Positions 56,368 to 64,000 of a stretch of DNA of 64,000 nt are shown in pieces. The DNA is from DATMER01 sp963741305. Lineage in GTDB: Bacteria > Acidobacteriota > Thermoanaerobaculia > Multivoradales > UBA5704. The stretch's first letter is position 1, and each line of letters opens with the position of its first letter. A program made the translations under genes and the position numbers. The notes under the pieces are model-generated. The model was not told where the DNA came from. It searched no databases and was given only the letters and a program-made list of their open reading frames with translations. Where the stretch lies: the NCBI GenBank assembly GCA_963741305.1, contig CAVUHL010000003.1, forward strand, positions 2,356,001 to 2,420,000, written 5' to 3'.

Positions 56368-57543
56368 CTACGCCAGCAGCTGCCTCGCGATCACCAGCCG
56401 CAGCATCTCGCTGGTGCCTTCATAGATCGTGGTCACGCGCACGTCCCGATAGAGGCGGGAGATCTCGTAGTCCTCGTGGAAGCCGTTGCCGCCGTGGAGC
56501 TGCAGGCTCTCCTGGCAGGCGCGGTTGGCGGCTTCGGAGGCGTAGAGCTTGGCCTGGGCAGCGAGGCGCCCGGCCTGGGAGGTGTGATCGAGCGCGGCGG
56601 CGCCATAGGTCAGCGCACGGGCCGCAGCCAGCTCGGTGGCGATCTGGGCGATCTTGAACTGGACCGCCTGGTGCTTTGCGATGGGCACGCCGAACTGGTG
56701 CCGGTCCTTGGCGTACTGCACGGCCAGCTCGAGCGCCCTCTGGTGGATGCCTACGGCCTGGGCCGCGATGCCGATCCGCGAATGGTCCAGGGTGGCGAGG
56801 GCGATCTTGAACCCCTGGCCCTCCTGCCCGAGGAGGTTGGCCGCCGGCACGCGGCAGCCGTTGAAGAAGATCTGCGCGGTGCGCGACGACCGGAGCCCCA
56901 TCTTCTCCTCGGGCTGCCCCACGGAAAAGCCGGGAGCGTCCGCGGGGACGACAAAGGCGGACAGACCGCGCTTGCCCGCTTCGGGATTCGTCCGGGCCAC
57001 GACCACGTAGTACTTCGCATGTCCCGCGTTGGTGATCCAGGCCTTCTCGCCGTCGAGCACCCACTCGTCACCTTCGCGGCGGGCCGCTGTGCGCATGCCG
57101 CCGACGTCGCTGCCGGCTCCGGGCTCGGTCAGGCCGAAGCCGCCGAGCGCTCCGCCGGAGGCGAGCTCGGGGAGGACCCGGCTCTTCAGCTCCTCGCTGC
57201 CGAAGCGGTTGATCGGCCAGCAGCAGACCGAGTTGGTGACGCTCATCGTTACCGCGACGGCCGGATCGGCGCGGGAGATCTCCTCCATGGCCACGACGTA
57301 GGAGAGCGTGTCCATGCCGGCGCCGCCATGCTCCTCAGGGACGAGCATGCCCAGCAAGCCCAACTCCCCCATCTCCTCGAAGACCTCGACGGGAAAGCGG
57401 TGCTCGCGGTCGCGCTCCTGGGCGCCGGGCTGGATGCGCTCCTCGGCGAAGCGGCGGATCTGCTCGCGCAGCAGCTCCTGCTCCTCGGTCAGCCCGAAGT
57501 CGACACCGGAGCTGACGGGCGGGGTTTCAGCCAGGACTGCCAT
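56368..57543 (-). CDS. Acyl-CoA dehydrogenase (second of pair)
   Basis: A 391-residue FAD enzyme. FAD/substrate motifs are FGLTEPGAGSDVGGMRT and WITNAGHA; the catalytic Glu is in TTIYEGTSEMLRL near the C-terminus (the short-chain/medium-chain position), with LQLHGGNGFHEDY. It should introduce the trans-2 double bond in acyl-CoAs in beta-oxidation or branched-chain amino acid breakdown. It begins 1 bp after its paralogue, which it resembles along its length, so the two arose by duplication. Confidence 0.92.
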   Translation of the reverse strand: MAVLAETPPVSSGVDFGLTEEQELLREQIRRFAEERIQPGAQERDREHRFPVEVFEEMGELGLLGMLVPEEHGGAGMDTLSYVVAMEEISRADPAVAVTMSVTNSVCCWPINRFGSEELKSRVLPELASGGALGGFGLTEPGAGSDVGGMRTAARREGDEWVLDGEKAWITNAGHAKYYVVVARTNPEAGKRGLSAFVVPADAPGFSVGQPEEKMGLRSSRTAQIFFNGCRVPAANLLGQEGQGFKIALATLDHSRIGIAAQAVGIHQRALELAVQYAKDRHQFGVPIAKHQAVQFKIAQIATELAAARALTYGAAALDHTSQAGRLAAQAKLYASEAANRACQESLQLHGGNGFHEDYEISRLYRDVRVTTIYEGTSEMLRLVIARQLLA

Positions 57544-57544
57544 G

Positions 57545-58687
57545 TCAGGCCTTCAGGACCCAATCGGCGATCACCATCTTCTGGACCTCGCTGGTGCCCT
57601 CGTAGATCTCGAGGATGCGCGCGTCGCGGAAGAAGCGCTCGACGTTGTACTCCTTGGTGTAACCATAGCCGCCGTGGATCTGGAGAGCCTTGTTGGTGAC
57701 CCGCTGCGCCATCTCGGAGGTGAAGAGCTTGGCCTGCGCCGCTTCGAGGGAGAAGCGCTTCTGGTTCTCCTTGGCCCAGGCGGCCTTCCAGGTCATCAGG
57801 CGTCCGGCGTCGATCTCGGTCGCCATGTCGGCCAGGTAGAACTGGATGGCCTGGAACTCGGAGAGCTTCTGGTTGAACTGCTCGCGCTCCTGGGAGTAGG
57901 CCAGGGCCTCCTCGAACGCACCCTGGGCAATGCCCACGGCCTGCGCGGCGATGCCGATGCGCCCGCCGTCCAGCGTGGCCATGGCGATCTTGAAGCCCTC
58001 GCCCTCCTCGCCCAGGCGGTAGCTGGCCGGGATGCGGCAGTTGTCGAACGAAAGCTCGGTGGTGCCCGAGGCGTTCACACCCAGCTTGAACTCGTGCGTG
58101 CCGTGATGGTACCCAGGGGTGTCCGTGGGCACGATGAAGCAGGTGATCCCCTTGTGCCGCTTCTCCAGGTCCACCGAGGCGAACACCAGGGCGATATCGG
58201 CGTCGGTGCCGTTGGTGATGAACACCTTGTTGCCGTTCAGGACGTAGTCGTCGCCCTCGCGCCGGGCGGTGGAACGCAGGCCGGAGGGATCGCTGCCGGC
58301 GCCGGGCTCGGTGAGGGCGAAGCAGCCGAGCTTCTGGCCGGCGGCGAGCGGAGTCAGGAACTGCTTCTTCTGCTCCTCGGTGCCGAACTTGAACAGGGGG
58401 TAGCAGACCAGGGAGTTGTTGACGGACAGGATGACGCCCGAGGTGGCGCAAACGCGGCTGATCTCCTCGATGGCGATGCAGTAGGACACGGTGTCCATGC
58501 CGCCGCCGCCGTACTCCTCGGGAATGAACACGCCGGCGAGCCCGAGCTCGCCCGCCTGGTCGAAGAAGGAACGCGGGAACTCGCCCGTCTGGTCGATCTC
58601 CTTGGCACGAGGCTTGGCCACCTCTTCGGCGAAGCGGCGGACGGTCTCTTGCAGGAGCTTCTGCTCTTCCGTGAGCTCAATGTGCAT
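57545..58687 (-). CDS. Acyl-CoA dehydrogenase (first of pair), butyryl-CoA-type
   Basis: A 380-residue acyl-CoA dehydrogenase with MHIELTEEQKLLQETVRRFA, FALTEPGAGSDPSGLRST, VFITNGTDADI, QIHGGYGYTKEYNVERFFRD and the catalytic Glu in LEIYEGTSEVQKM. This is close to the butyryl-CoA/short-chain pattern. ATG 58687 follows AAGGAAA. Acyl-CoA products could feed the propionyl/methylmalonyl route served by the split mutase in this window, although the genes are unlinked. Confidence 0.93.
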   Translation of the reverse strand: MHIELTEEQKLLQETVRRFAEEVAKPRAKEIDQTGEFPRSFFDQAGELGLAGVFIPEEYGGGGMDTVSYCIAIEEISRVCATSGVILSVNNSLVCYPLFKFGTEEQKKQFLTPLAAGQKLGCFALTEPGAGSDPSGLRSTARREGDDYVLNGNKVFITNGTDADIALVFASVDLEKRHKGITCFIVPTDTPGYHHGTHEFKLGVNASGTTELSFDNCRIPASYRLGEEGEGFKIAMATLDGGRIGIAAQAVGIAQGAFEEALAYSQEREQFNQKLSEFQAIQFYLADMATEIDAGRLMTWKAAWAKENQKRFSLEAAQAKLFTSEMAQRVTNKALQIHGGYGYTKEYNVERFFRDARILEIYEGTSEVQKMVIADWVLKA

Positions 58688-58789
58688 GGCTTTCCTTATT
58701 GAGATGGGCGGCGGGAGGCGAAGCTCCCGGCCGCCCCGATCGTAGCAACCGGGCTCACGGAGGGTCAAGGAAGACCGCTAGCCCGCCTC

Positions 58790-59035
58790 CTAGCCCGGAT
58801 ACTCCGGGGGGTCCTCCCCGTAGGTCGACTCGTACTCCATGTTGCCGTCCTTCTTGTGGACCTTGATCTGGCCGAGGCCGGCTGCCTGCGCGAGCTTCCT
58901 TGCCTCCTCGATCGCTTCTTCCTTGGTGTCGAACTCCCTGCGGAGCGAAGCGTTCTCCTGGCTTACCAGCCACTTCTCGGCCGAGGCATTGGGGACTACG
59001 TGGTACACCTTCCTTTGCTTGGTGTCTGTCGCCAT
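58790..59035 (-). CDS. DUF2188 small protein
   Basis: An 81-residue protein of the DUF2188 type: VYHVVPNASAEKWLVSQENA, then a helix with EEAIEEARKLAQ and a final IKVHKKDGNMEYESTYG strand. The family is small and uncharacterised, with a beta-beta-alpha-beta layout. The ATG at 59035 is supported by AAGGAGGAAGG directly upstream, an excellent ribosome binding site; an earlier in-frame ATG would add 44 unlikely residues. Confidence 0.85.
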   Translation of the reverse strand: MATDTKQRKVYHVVPNASAEKWLVSQENASLRREFDTKEEAIEEARKLAQAAGLGQIKVHKKDGNMEYESTYGEDPPEYPG

Positions 59036-59144
59036 ACCACCTTCCTCCTTTGCGGCTATAAGGAAGGCAATACACATGCCAGATTCGACAACATTCCTGC
59101 TGAACTTCCCCTGCGAAGCAGTTTGAGGCACAATCCGGCCCGTC

Positions 59145-59393
59145 ATGAAGATGAACGAGCCCCTCAACTACACCGAGACCGAGATCAAGAGCTACCTGCC
59201 CACCGGCTGGTCCCTCACCCGCGATGGCGCAGGTTCCTGGGATGCCAAGAAGAAGGTCTGGCAGCTCCGCGTCCTCGACGGTGTCGACTTCGACTGGCCG
59301 GTCATCGTCAAGCCTGACGACGCCGGCTCCCTCGGCCGCCTGGAAGCCCTCGGCCGCGCCATGAACGCGGTGTTCCGAGAGCGGTTGGGGTAG
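59145..59393 (+). CDS. Small protein of unknown function
   Basis: An 82-residue soluble protein starting MKMNEPLNYTETEIKSYLP. It contains a GWSLTRDGAGSWDAKKKVW stretch and a DFDWPVIVKPDDA turn. No family is recognised. Divergent from the DUF2188 gene (109 bp). The coding call rests on codon usage like its neighbours and a complete frame with plausible composition. Confidence 0.6.
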   Translation: MKMNEPLNYTETEIKSYLPTGWSLTRDGAGSWDAKKKVWQLRVLDGVDFDWPVIVKPDDAGSLGRLEALGRAMNAVFRERLG

Positions 59394-59421
59394 GCAAAGC
59401 ATCTTAGCACCCGGGAACGGC

Positions 59422-59427
59422 TAGAAT
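59422..59427 (+). promoter_or_regulatory. -10 box of leaderless channel gene
   Basis: TAGAAT ends 7 nt before GTG 59435, so the transcript should start at the codon itself. There is no ribosome binding site. Confidence 0.5.
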
Positions 59428-59434
59428 CTCCGCC

Positions 59435-60718
59435 GTGCATCCGACCCTCGCCCTGCTCGCCAGCCTCGGCACCTTCGCCCTGCTCGTGGGGCTGGTCTCC
59501 TGGCTCCAGCGCAAGTCCTTCCTGGTGCGGCAGCTCGCGTTCCCTCTCTACGTCGGGGCCGCGGCGGCCGCTGTCGAGGTGTACGCGCTGCTCGGTCCTG
59601 CGGATGCAAGGGTGAGCGACGGCGCGCGCGCCTGGATCCTCCTCTTCCTGGGCGCGGTCACCGTCCTGCGCCTGCTCGGCCTCTACTTCTTCGACATCCA
59701 CCTCCGCGCCCGCACCGGCTTGAAGCTCCCGCCGCTGCTGCCGGCAGTGACGATGTTCGTGGTCTACCTGATCGCCGCCTTCGTGACGCTCCGGGTCATC
59801 TTCCCCAAGCTCGAGCTGGGCGGCCTGATCGCCACCAGCGCCGTCACCTCCCTGGTCCTCGGCCTGGCCCTGCAGCCGATCCTCTCCAACTTCTTCGCCG
59901 GGCTGGTGATCAGCATCGAGCGGCCCTTCCGGATCAACGACTGGATCAAGGTCGGCGATCACGAGGGCCGTGTCGCCGCCATTACCTGGCGCACCACCCA
60001 CCTGCGGACGCGGGAGAACGACAACCTCGTGATCCCGAACAGCAAGCTCGCGGACGAGCGGGTGGTGAACTTCTACTACCCGCACCCCATGCACCTGGAG
60101 CGGATCAAGGTGGGTGCCCCCTACGACGTGCCGCCCTACCGGGTCCGCCGGGCGCTCCTGGAGTCGATTGCGGGCGTCCCCGGGGTCTTGGACAAGCCCA
60201 CGCCCGAGGTGTACCTCCCCAGGTTCGACGACAGCTCCGTCGGCTACGAGCTGCGGGTCTGGATGGATGACGTGGCCAACGCGCCGCGCATCGCCAGCGA
60301 GGTGAGGGGGCGGATCTGGGAGATTTTCCGCAAGGAGGGCATCACGATGCCCTACCCCATCCGCACCGTGGAGATCTCGCGGCGCCCGCGTCCCGGCAAG
60401 GCCGATACGGACGGTCCCACCGCGGCGCGGCTGTTCGTGACGGAGGGGATCGAGCGCGGCCTGTCCGTGTCCCTGGACCTCAAAGGCGAGCCCGTGACCG
60501 TGGGACGCTCCCGCACCTGCACCCTGGTCCTGACCGAGCCCAACGCCAGCAAGGAGCACCTGAGGATTGCCTGGGAGGACGGCTCGTGGGTGATGACCGA
60601 TCTGGGGAGCAGCTTGGGCACGAAGGTGAACGGCCGGCCCGCCACCCGCGCCGAGCTTTCAGCCTTCGATCGCATTGCGATCGGCGATACCGTTATCATC
60701 TTCGAGACCGGCGTGTGA
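59435..60718 (+). CDS. MscS-type mechanosensitive channel with C-terminal FHA domain
   Basis: A 427-residue protein. About five N-terminal helices include the pore-lining MscS helix (LGLALQPILSNFFAGLVISI), followed by the MscS beta domain (IERPFRINDWIKVGDHEGRV, NLVIPNSKLADERVVNFY). From about residue 340 an FHA domain is fused (VTVGRSRTC, NASKEHLRIAW, DLGSSLGTKVNGRP). FHA domains bind phosphothreonine, so gating may be tuned by a kinase or by partner binding. The next gene encodes a pseudokinase, 1 bp downstream, which makes a functional pair likely. Confidence 0.85.
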   Translation: MHPTLALLASLGTFALLVGLVSWLQRKSFLVRQLAFPLYVGAAAAAVEVYALLGPADARVSDGARAWILLFLGAVTVLRLLGLYFFDIHLRARTGLKLPPLLPAVTMFVVYLIAAFVTLRVIFPKLELGGLIATSAVTSLVLGLALQPILSNFFAGLVISIERPFRINDWIKVGDHEGRVAAITWRTTHLRTRENDNLVIPNSKLADERVVNFYYPHPMHLERIKVGAPYDVPPYRVRRALLESIAGVPGVLDKPTPEVYLPRFDDSSVGYELRVWMDDVANAPRIASEVRGRIWEIFRKEGITMPYPIRTVEISRRPRPGKADTDGPTAARLFVTEGIERGLSVSLDLKGEPVTVGRSRTCTLVLTEPNASKEHLRIAWEDGSWVMTDLGSSLGTKVNGRPATRAELSAFDRIAIGDTVIIFETGV

Positions 60719-60719
60719 C

Positions 60720-61649
60720 ATGACTGCAGACCTTCCCTCCCAGATCGGCCCCTACCGCATCACCGAGCTCATCGGCCGGGGCGGGTCTTCCCCCGTCTAC
60801 AAGGCGGCGGACCCGAAGAGCGGCCGGCCGGTCGTGGTGCGCCTGCTCTCGCCGCACCTGAACGAAAACCAGGACGCGGCAGCCAGGTTCGAGCACGACT
60901 CGCGGGCCCTGATGTCCGCTCCCCATCCGAGCCTGCTGCAGATCCTGGACACGGGCGTCGAGGGAGCCCGGCCCTACCTCGTGACGGAATGGGTCCAGGG
61001 AATCGGGCTCGACAACGTGCTCAAGGAGCGCCGGCTCTCGGTACCCGAGATCCTCGCAGTCATGAAGGGGATCTGCCGCGGTCTTGCCCATGCCCATCAG
61101 TTCGGGGTGCTCCATCACCACATCTCGCCGCACGCCATCCTGGTTTCCCCGGACTTCTCGATGGTGAAGCTGACCGAATTCGGCTTCACCCGCGTCGAGT
61201 CGCTCGGCCTGACCGGCACGATCAGCACCGGCGCCATCACGCTCGGGGCCTTTCATTACCTGGCGCCCGAGCAGGTGGACAGCAACGCGACCTCGGACCA
61301 CCGGGCTGACATCTACGCCGTGGGTGCCGTTTTCCAGGAGATGCTCACCGGCCGGCCGCCAACCGGCAAGTTCTCGCTCCCCAGCCAGTCCAACAGCGAG
61401 CTGCTGCCCGAGACGGACACGATCGTGCTCAAGTGCCTGGCGCGCAATCCGGCCGAGCGCTACAACACGGCGCTGCAGTTGCTGGGCGACCTCGGAAAGC
61501 TGGAAGAGGCGCTGAACCTCCGGCTGCTCTCCGAGATCCGCGGTGTCACCCAGAAAGCGGCGGGCTCCAAGAACAAAGGGCTGCTGATCGGCGGCCTCGT
61601 GGCGCTGCTGATCGTGCTCGCCGTAGTCGGCTACCTGATCGCCAGCTAA
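60720..61649 (+). CDS. Membrane-anchored Ser/Thr pseudokinase
   Basis: A 309-residue protein with a PknB-like kinase fold and a C-terminal membrane helix (about 288-307). The Gly loop (IGRGGSSPVYKA), APE (YLAPEQ) and DIYAVG region are kept, but every catalytic residue is replaced. The beta3 Lys is Arg (VVVRLL, R41). HRD is HHH (132-134), the catalytic-loop Lys and Asn are Ser136 and Ala139, and DFG is EFG (153-155). No phosphotransfer is expected. It follows the MscS-FHA gene by 1 bp and probably regulates or scaffolds that channel. Its TAA overlaps the stop of the convergent flavoprotein gene. Confidence 0.88.
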   Translation: MTADLPSQIGPYRITELIGRGGSSPVYKAADPKSGRPVVVRLLSPHLNENQDAAARFEHDSRALMSAPHPSLLQILDTGVEGARPYLVTEWVQGIGLDNVLKERRLSVPEILAVMKGICRGLAHAHQFGVLHHHISPHAILVSPDFSMVKLTEFGFTRVESLGLTGTISTGAITLGAFHYLAPEQVDSNATSDHRADIYAVGAVFQEMLTGRPPTGKFSLPSQSNSELLPETDTIVLKCLARNPAERYNTALQLLGDLGKLEEALNLRLLSEIRGVTQKAAGSKNKGLLIGGLVALLIVLAVVGYLIAS

Positions 61650-62968
61650 GCCCTGTTCTCAATCCCGAGCTTCCTCTTCACCTGCCCACCCGCGATCGCG
61701 GCGCGCGCCAATGCCGCGGTCTTGAGCCAGGGAGCGCCGGTCTTCTCGGCTACGTACCGCTTCGCCGCTCCCAAGTCCTCGACCCGTGGCCAGAAGTTCT
61801 GCGGATTGTTGAAGTCGTCGAAGAACTCCGCGGCGATCCCGGGATGGCGGGTGCCGGCGAGCAAAACCTCCTTGGCCGCGGGCGTGATCGGCTCCAGGAA
61901 GAGGTTCGAGAAGCCCGTGATCCACCTGGCGTCCTGCTCCCAATGCTCGTCGAAGACCGACTGCATCCAGTCCGCATCGAAAGGCCGGCTGCCGTGCTCC
62001 ACGATGCGCCGGGTGTAGAGGTGTGCGGCCTTGGAGGCGCAGTTGGAGCCCTGGCCCGCGATTGGATCGTTGAGGACCACGGTGTCGCCGATCCCGAAGG
62101 CCAGCCGTCCCGAGGGGAGCCGGGCGACCGGCTTGCGCACTGTGGGGGTGATCGCGCCCTTGCCCCAGGCGAGAGGGTCGGCGAGCTCGGCGCCGCGGAG
62201 GTGCTCCTCTTCCCAGGGTGCCCATTGGGCAATCAGGCCTTTGGCGACGGCCATCATGTCCTCGCCGGTCTGCGCTGCGTCGAAGCGGTCCAGGCCGCGG
62301 CCTGCCTTGCACTCGAAGAGGATGCTGTAGGTGGACTGCGAGGACTTGTGGTGGAACGGTATCCAGAAGACCTCGCCGTCCTGCTCGAACAGCGTGAACT
62401 TCACGGTGTGGAACGGGATGCTCGTCCAAGGCTTCATGCCCTTGACCGTGATCAGGGCCAGCTTGCGCTGAGCCTGCGTGTAGGTGCTCCGGCCGGGATC
62501 GCGCTCGAACAGGGCTGAGATCTCGCCCTTGCCCGCCGCGACGACCAGGAGGTCGTTCTCCGCCGCCAAGGCGTCGAGGTCGGGCACCCCGATCGGCTGG
62601 ATGACCAGCTTGCCGCCGCGAGCTTCGAGCTCCCGCATCCAGCGCCAGTACTTGAGCCGCTGGTCGATGGCCTGCCCAGGCCGGCGCCAGGGCCCCGTCA
62701 TGTGGAAGAGGCGGTTGCCTGGGGACAGGCAGAAGTCGAGGTGGATTCCCTCCCCCCATTTCACCTCGTCATCCCAGAAGTTCAGGCCCAGCTCGCGCTC
62801 GTAGGACAAGCCGCGGTCGAAGATGAACGCGGTCGCCGGAACCCGGCCATTCAGGACCTCTTCGGGAGTGCGGTCCGAGTACAGGGTGACGGCGTATCCG
62901 TGCCGCAGCAGCCCGAAGGCCAGTTGCAGGCCAGCCTGGCCGGAGCCGACGATGGCGACCTTCCGCAT
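61646..62968 (-). CDS. StyA-like FAD monooxygenase
   Basis: A 440-residue group E flavoprotein monooxygenase-like protein (styrene/indole monooxygenase family). The FAD motif is VAIVGSGQAGLQLAFGLLRH, and the family pattern continues with LNFWDDEVKWGEGIHL, the DLLVVAAGKGE strand and the second FAD motif FGIGDTVVLNDPIAGQGSN. Such enzymes need a separate NADH:FAD reductase (StyB); none is encoded nearby. Natural substrates outside styrene degraders are mostly unknown. The gene is monocistronic and converges on the pseudokinase gene with a 4-bp stop overlap. Confidence 0.82.
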   Translation of the reverse strand: MRKVAIVGSGQAGLQLAFGLLRHGYAVTLYSDRTPEEVLNGRVPATAFIFDRGLSYERELGLNFWDDEVKWGEGIHLDFCLSPGNRLFHMTGPWRRPGQAIDQRLKYWRWMRELEARGGKLVIQPIGVPDLDALAAENDLLVVAAGKGEISALFERDPGRSTYTQAQRKLALITVKGMKPWTSIPFHTVKFTLFEQDGEVFWIPFHHKSSQSTYSILFECKAGRGLDRFDAAQTGEDMMAVAKGLIAQWAPWEEEHLRGAELADPLAWGKGAITPTVRKPVARLPSGRLAFGIGDTVVLNDPIAGQGSNCASKAAHLYTRRIVEHGSRPFDADWMQSVFDEHWEQDARWITGFSNLFLEPITPAAKEVLLAGTRHPGIAAEFFDDFNNPQNFWPRVEDLGAAKRYVAEKTGAPWLKTAALARAAIAGGQVKRKLGIENRA

Positions 62969-63035
62969 GGCACAGGTTACGCTGGCCGTCCGCGAAAGTT
63001 CTCGGCTATCCTACCGAGCACACAGGAGGCAGATC

Positions 63036-63638
63036 ATGGACACCGTGCAGGGGATCGACGTCTCGCACTTCCAGGGAGTCGTGGACTGGCAGCAAGTCGC
63101 GAAGGCCGGGATGTCATTCGCCTTCGCCAAGGCAACGGAAGGGATCACCTACGTGGACCCGCAGTTCGCCACCAATTGGGCCGGCATCAAGGCCGCCGGC
63201 CTGGTGCGGGGGGCCTACCACTTCTTTGAAGCCAACGACGATGCGACGGCCCAGGCGCAGCACTTTCTGGCCACGGTGCACCTCGCCCCAGGCGATCTCC
63301 CACCCGTCCTCGACATCGAAACCACCGCCGGAGTGAGCGACCCGCAGGTCTGGAGCGGGGTGGCCACCTGGCTTCAAATCGTGGAGCAGGCGGCGGGGCG
63401 CCAGCCGATCCTCTACACCGCTCCCGGCTTCTGGAACTCGCAAGCCCCGAACCTCACGCTCACCCGTTATCCGCTCTGGCTGGCCGACTATGCGGCCCAG
63501 CCGCTGCTGCCCCACGGCTGGACCTCCTGGCTTTTCTGGCAGCACTCACAGAGCGGCTCGGTCGCAGGCGTGACGGGAGCCGTGGACCTCGACCTGTTCA
63601 GCGGCACGCTCCAGCAGCTTCAGGGGCTTGTGGTATAA
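63036..63638 (+). CDS. GH25 lysozyme
   Basis: A 200-residue glycoside hydrolase family 25 muramidase. The active-site acids are in QGIDVSHFQG (Asp), PPVLDIETT (Asp-x-Glu) and the late LDLDLFSG strand; FAFAKATEGITYVD is also typical. No signal peptide is evident, so it either acts inside, is released on lysis, or uses another export route. It could be of phage origin, but no other phage gene is seen. AGGAGG lies 7 nt before the ATG, and TATCCT (about 63008) is a likely -10. Confidence 0.88.
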   Translation: MDTVQGIDVSHFQGVVDWQQVAKAGMSFAFAKATEGITYVDPQFATNWAGIKAAGLVRGAYHFFEANDDATAQAQHFLATVHLAPGDLPPVLDIETTAGVSDPQVWSGVATWLQIVEQAAGRQPILYTAPGFWNSQAPNLTLTRYPLWLADYAAQPLLPHGWTSWLFWQHSQSGSVAGVTGAVDLDLFSGTLQQLQGLVV

Positions 63639-63665
63639 AGCGCCCTTCCTCAAAGGAGGTGTTCC

Positions 63666-63907
63666 ATGGATTCCAAGAACCGCTTCGCCGACCTGCCCTG
63701 CTTTCGAGCCCTCTAGCAAGCGCCGGAAGGGCTTCCCCTCCGAGACGCGCGTCCAGCGCGGACATCGGGTTGTCCATGGGGACAAAGAGCTCTTCGAAAG
63801 GCTCGGCCGAAACGACCTCTGCCCCTGCGGCTCCGGCCACCGCTTTCAAAACCTGCTGCCTCCGCTCCGGCCGCTTTGACGGCGCCGGGCGCGACCATTA
63901 CTTTTAG
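63666..63907 (+). pseudogene. SEC-C motif small protein gene, frameshifted
   Basis: A strong ribosome binding site (AAAGGAGG) leads to ATG 63666, but the frame stops at TAG 63714. In the next frame a SEC-C zinc motif appears, RLGRNDLCPCGSGHRF, around 63800-63850. The final Cys-Cys pair of the motif (KTCCLRSGRF) is in a third frame, displaced by one base in AAAACCTGC. The ending GAGRDHYF is in that third frame. At least two frame changes separate the pieces, so the gene is broken or the sequence has indel errors here. Confidence 0.6.
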
Positions 63908-63999
63908 GGAGTGAGTTGACCGGGAGCGTCGGCACCACGCCGGCGCTCCGCCAGCCGTTTGATCGCCGCCAGCCAGATCCAGCGGATCAGCCCGCTTCC
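63904..63999 (-). CDS. C-terminus of an unidentified gene, cut by window edge
   Basis: Reading minus from the window end, 31 codons (GLIRWIWLAAIKRLAERRR...QLTP) finish at TAA 63906-63904. A hydrophobic/aromatic stretch followed by a basic tail suggests the end of a membrane or membrane-associated protein. Too short to identify. Confidence 0.35.
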   Translation of the reverse strand, partial: GSGLIRWIWLAAIKRLAERRRGADAPGQLTP

Positions 64000-64000
64000 T

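Noticed and set aside
63036..63638. Prophage lysis module
   Set aside because: A lone GH25 lysozyme without holin, tail or integrase genes in the window is not enough to call a prophage.

Overview
The window is GC-rich, gene-dense bacterial chromosome, most likely from an acidobacterium of the Thermoanaerobaculia type or a close relative. This is inferred from family content, not from an rRNA gene: a PadR regulator directly joined to a duplicated orphan permease (ADOP), a TonB-dependent receptor with an N-terminal carboxypeptidase-regulatory-like domain, YCF48/BNR-type secreted repeat proteins, a split methylmalonyl-CoA mutase and many lipoproteins. Both window edges cut through genes.

Layout. 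0-10.6 kb: RidA-like lipoprotein (cut), Tat-exported class V aminotransferase, PadR-ADOP pair behind twin operators, pyrE, an NtrC-class regulator, a DegQ protease, a TPR protein and a lipoprotein. 10.6-11.4 kb: a 21-bp-period repeat array beside a MNT/HEPN toxin-antitoxin pair whose HEPN partner is destroyed. 11.6-22.2 kb: the classic translation/RNA operon rimP-nusA-infB-DUF503-rbfA-nrnA-truB-rpsO-pnp, with a strong sigma70 promoter and an attenuator-like leader. 22.3-31.7 kb: Nif3-like protein, a second 21-bp-period array, a DUF885 remnant, a phosphodiesterase/TPR lipoprotein, a VapC-type toxin pair, a MHYT histidine kinase and a TonB receptor. 31.8-39.5 kb (minus strand): ComEC, a YCF48-like secreted protein, and an envelope glycan operon (GT39, GT2, YdjC deacetylase). 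39.6-46.8 kb: methyltransferase, then valS-birA-coaX-hypothetical, a response regulator and the B12 subunit of the mutase. 46.8-52 kb: exported proteins, the third 21-bp-period array and the mutase large subunit. 52-64 kb: a parvulin lipoprotein, sugar epimerase, TylF-like methyltransferase, RmuC, two acyl-CoA dehydrogenases, small proteins, a mechanosensitive channel with FHA domain followed by a pseudokinase, a StyA-like flavoprotein, a GH25 lysozyme and a broken SEC-C gene.

The most unusual signal is non-coding. Three intergenic arrays (about 10.69-11.07, 23.05-23.70 and 49.20-49.49 kb) keep a 21-bp pitch, two turns of B-DNA, over 14 to about 30 units. Each uses a different short core, and the core can flip orientation without losing the register. 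They do not look like CRISPR, ordinary satellites or coding repeats. Two of the three abut visibly damaged genes.

Other points: several genes appear leaderless, with a -10 box 6-8 nt before the start codon. A palindromic -10 seems to serve two divergent lipoprotein genes. A beta-barrel gene carries an in-frame UGA exactly between signal peptide and mature protein. Two mobile-looking GC-rich repeat families sit at gene ends. No tRNA, rRNA, CRISPR array, insertion sequence or prophage was recognised.
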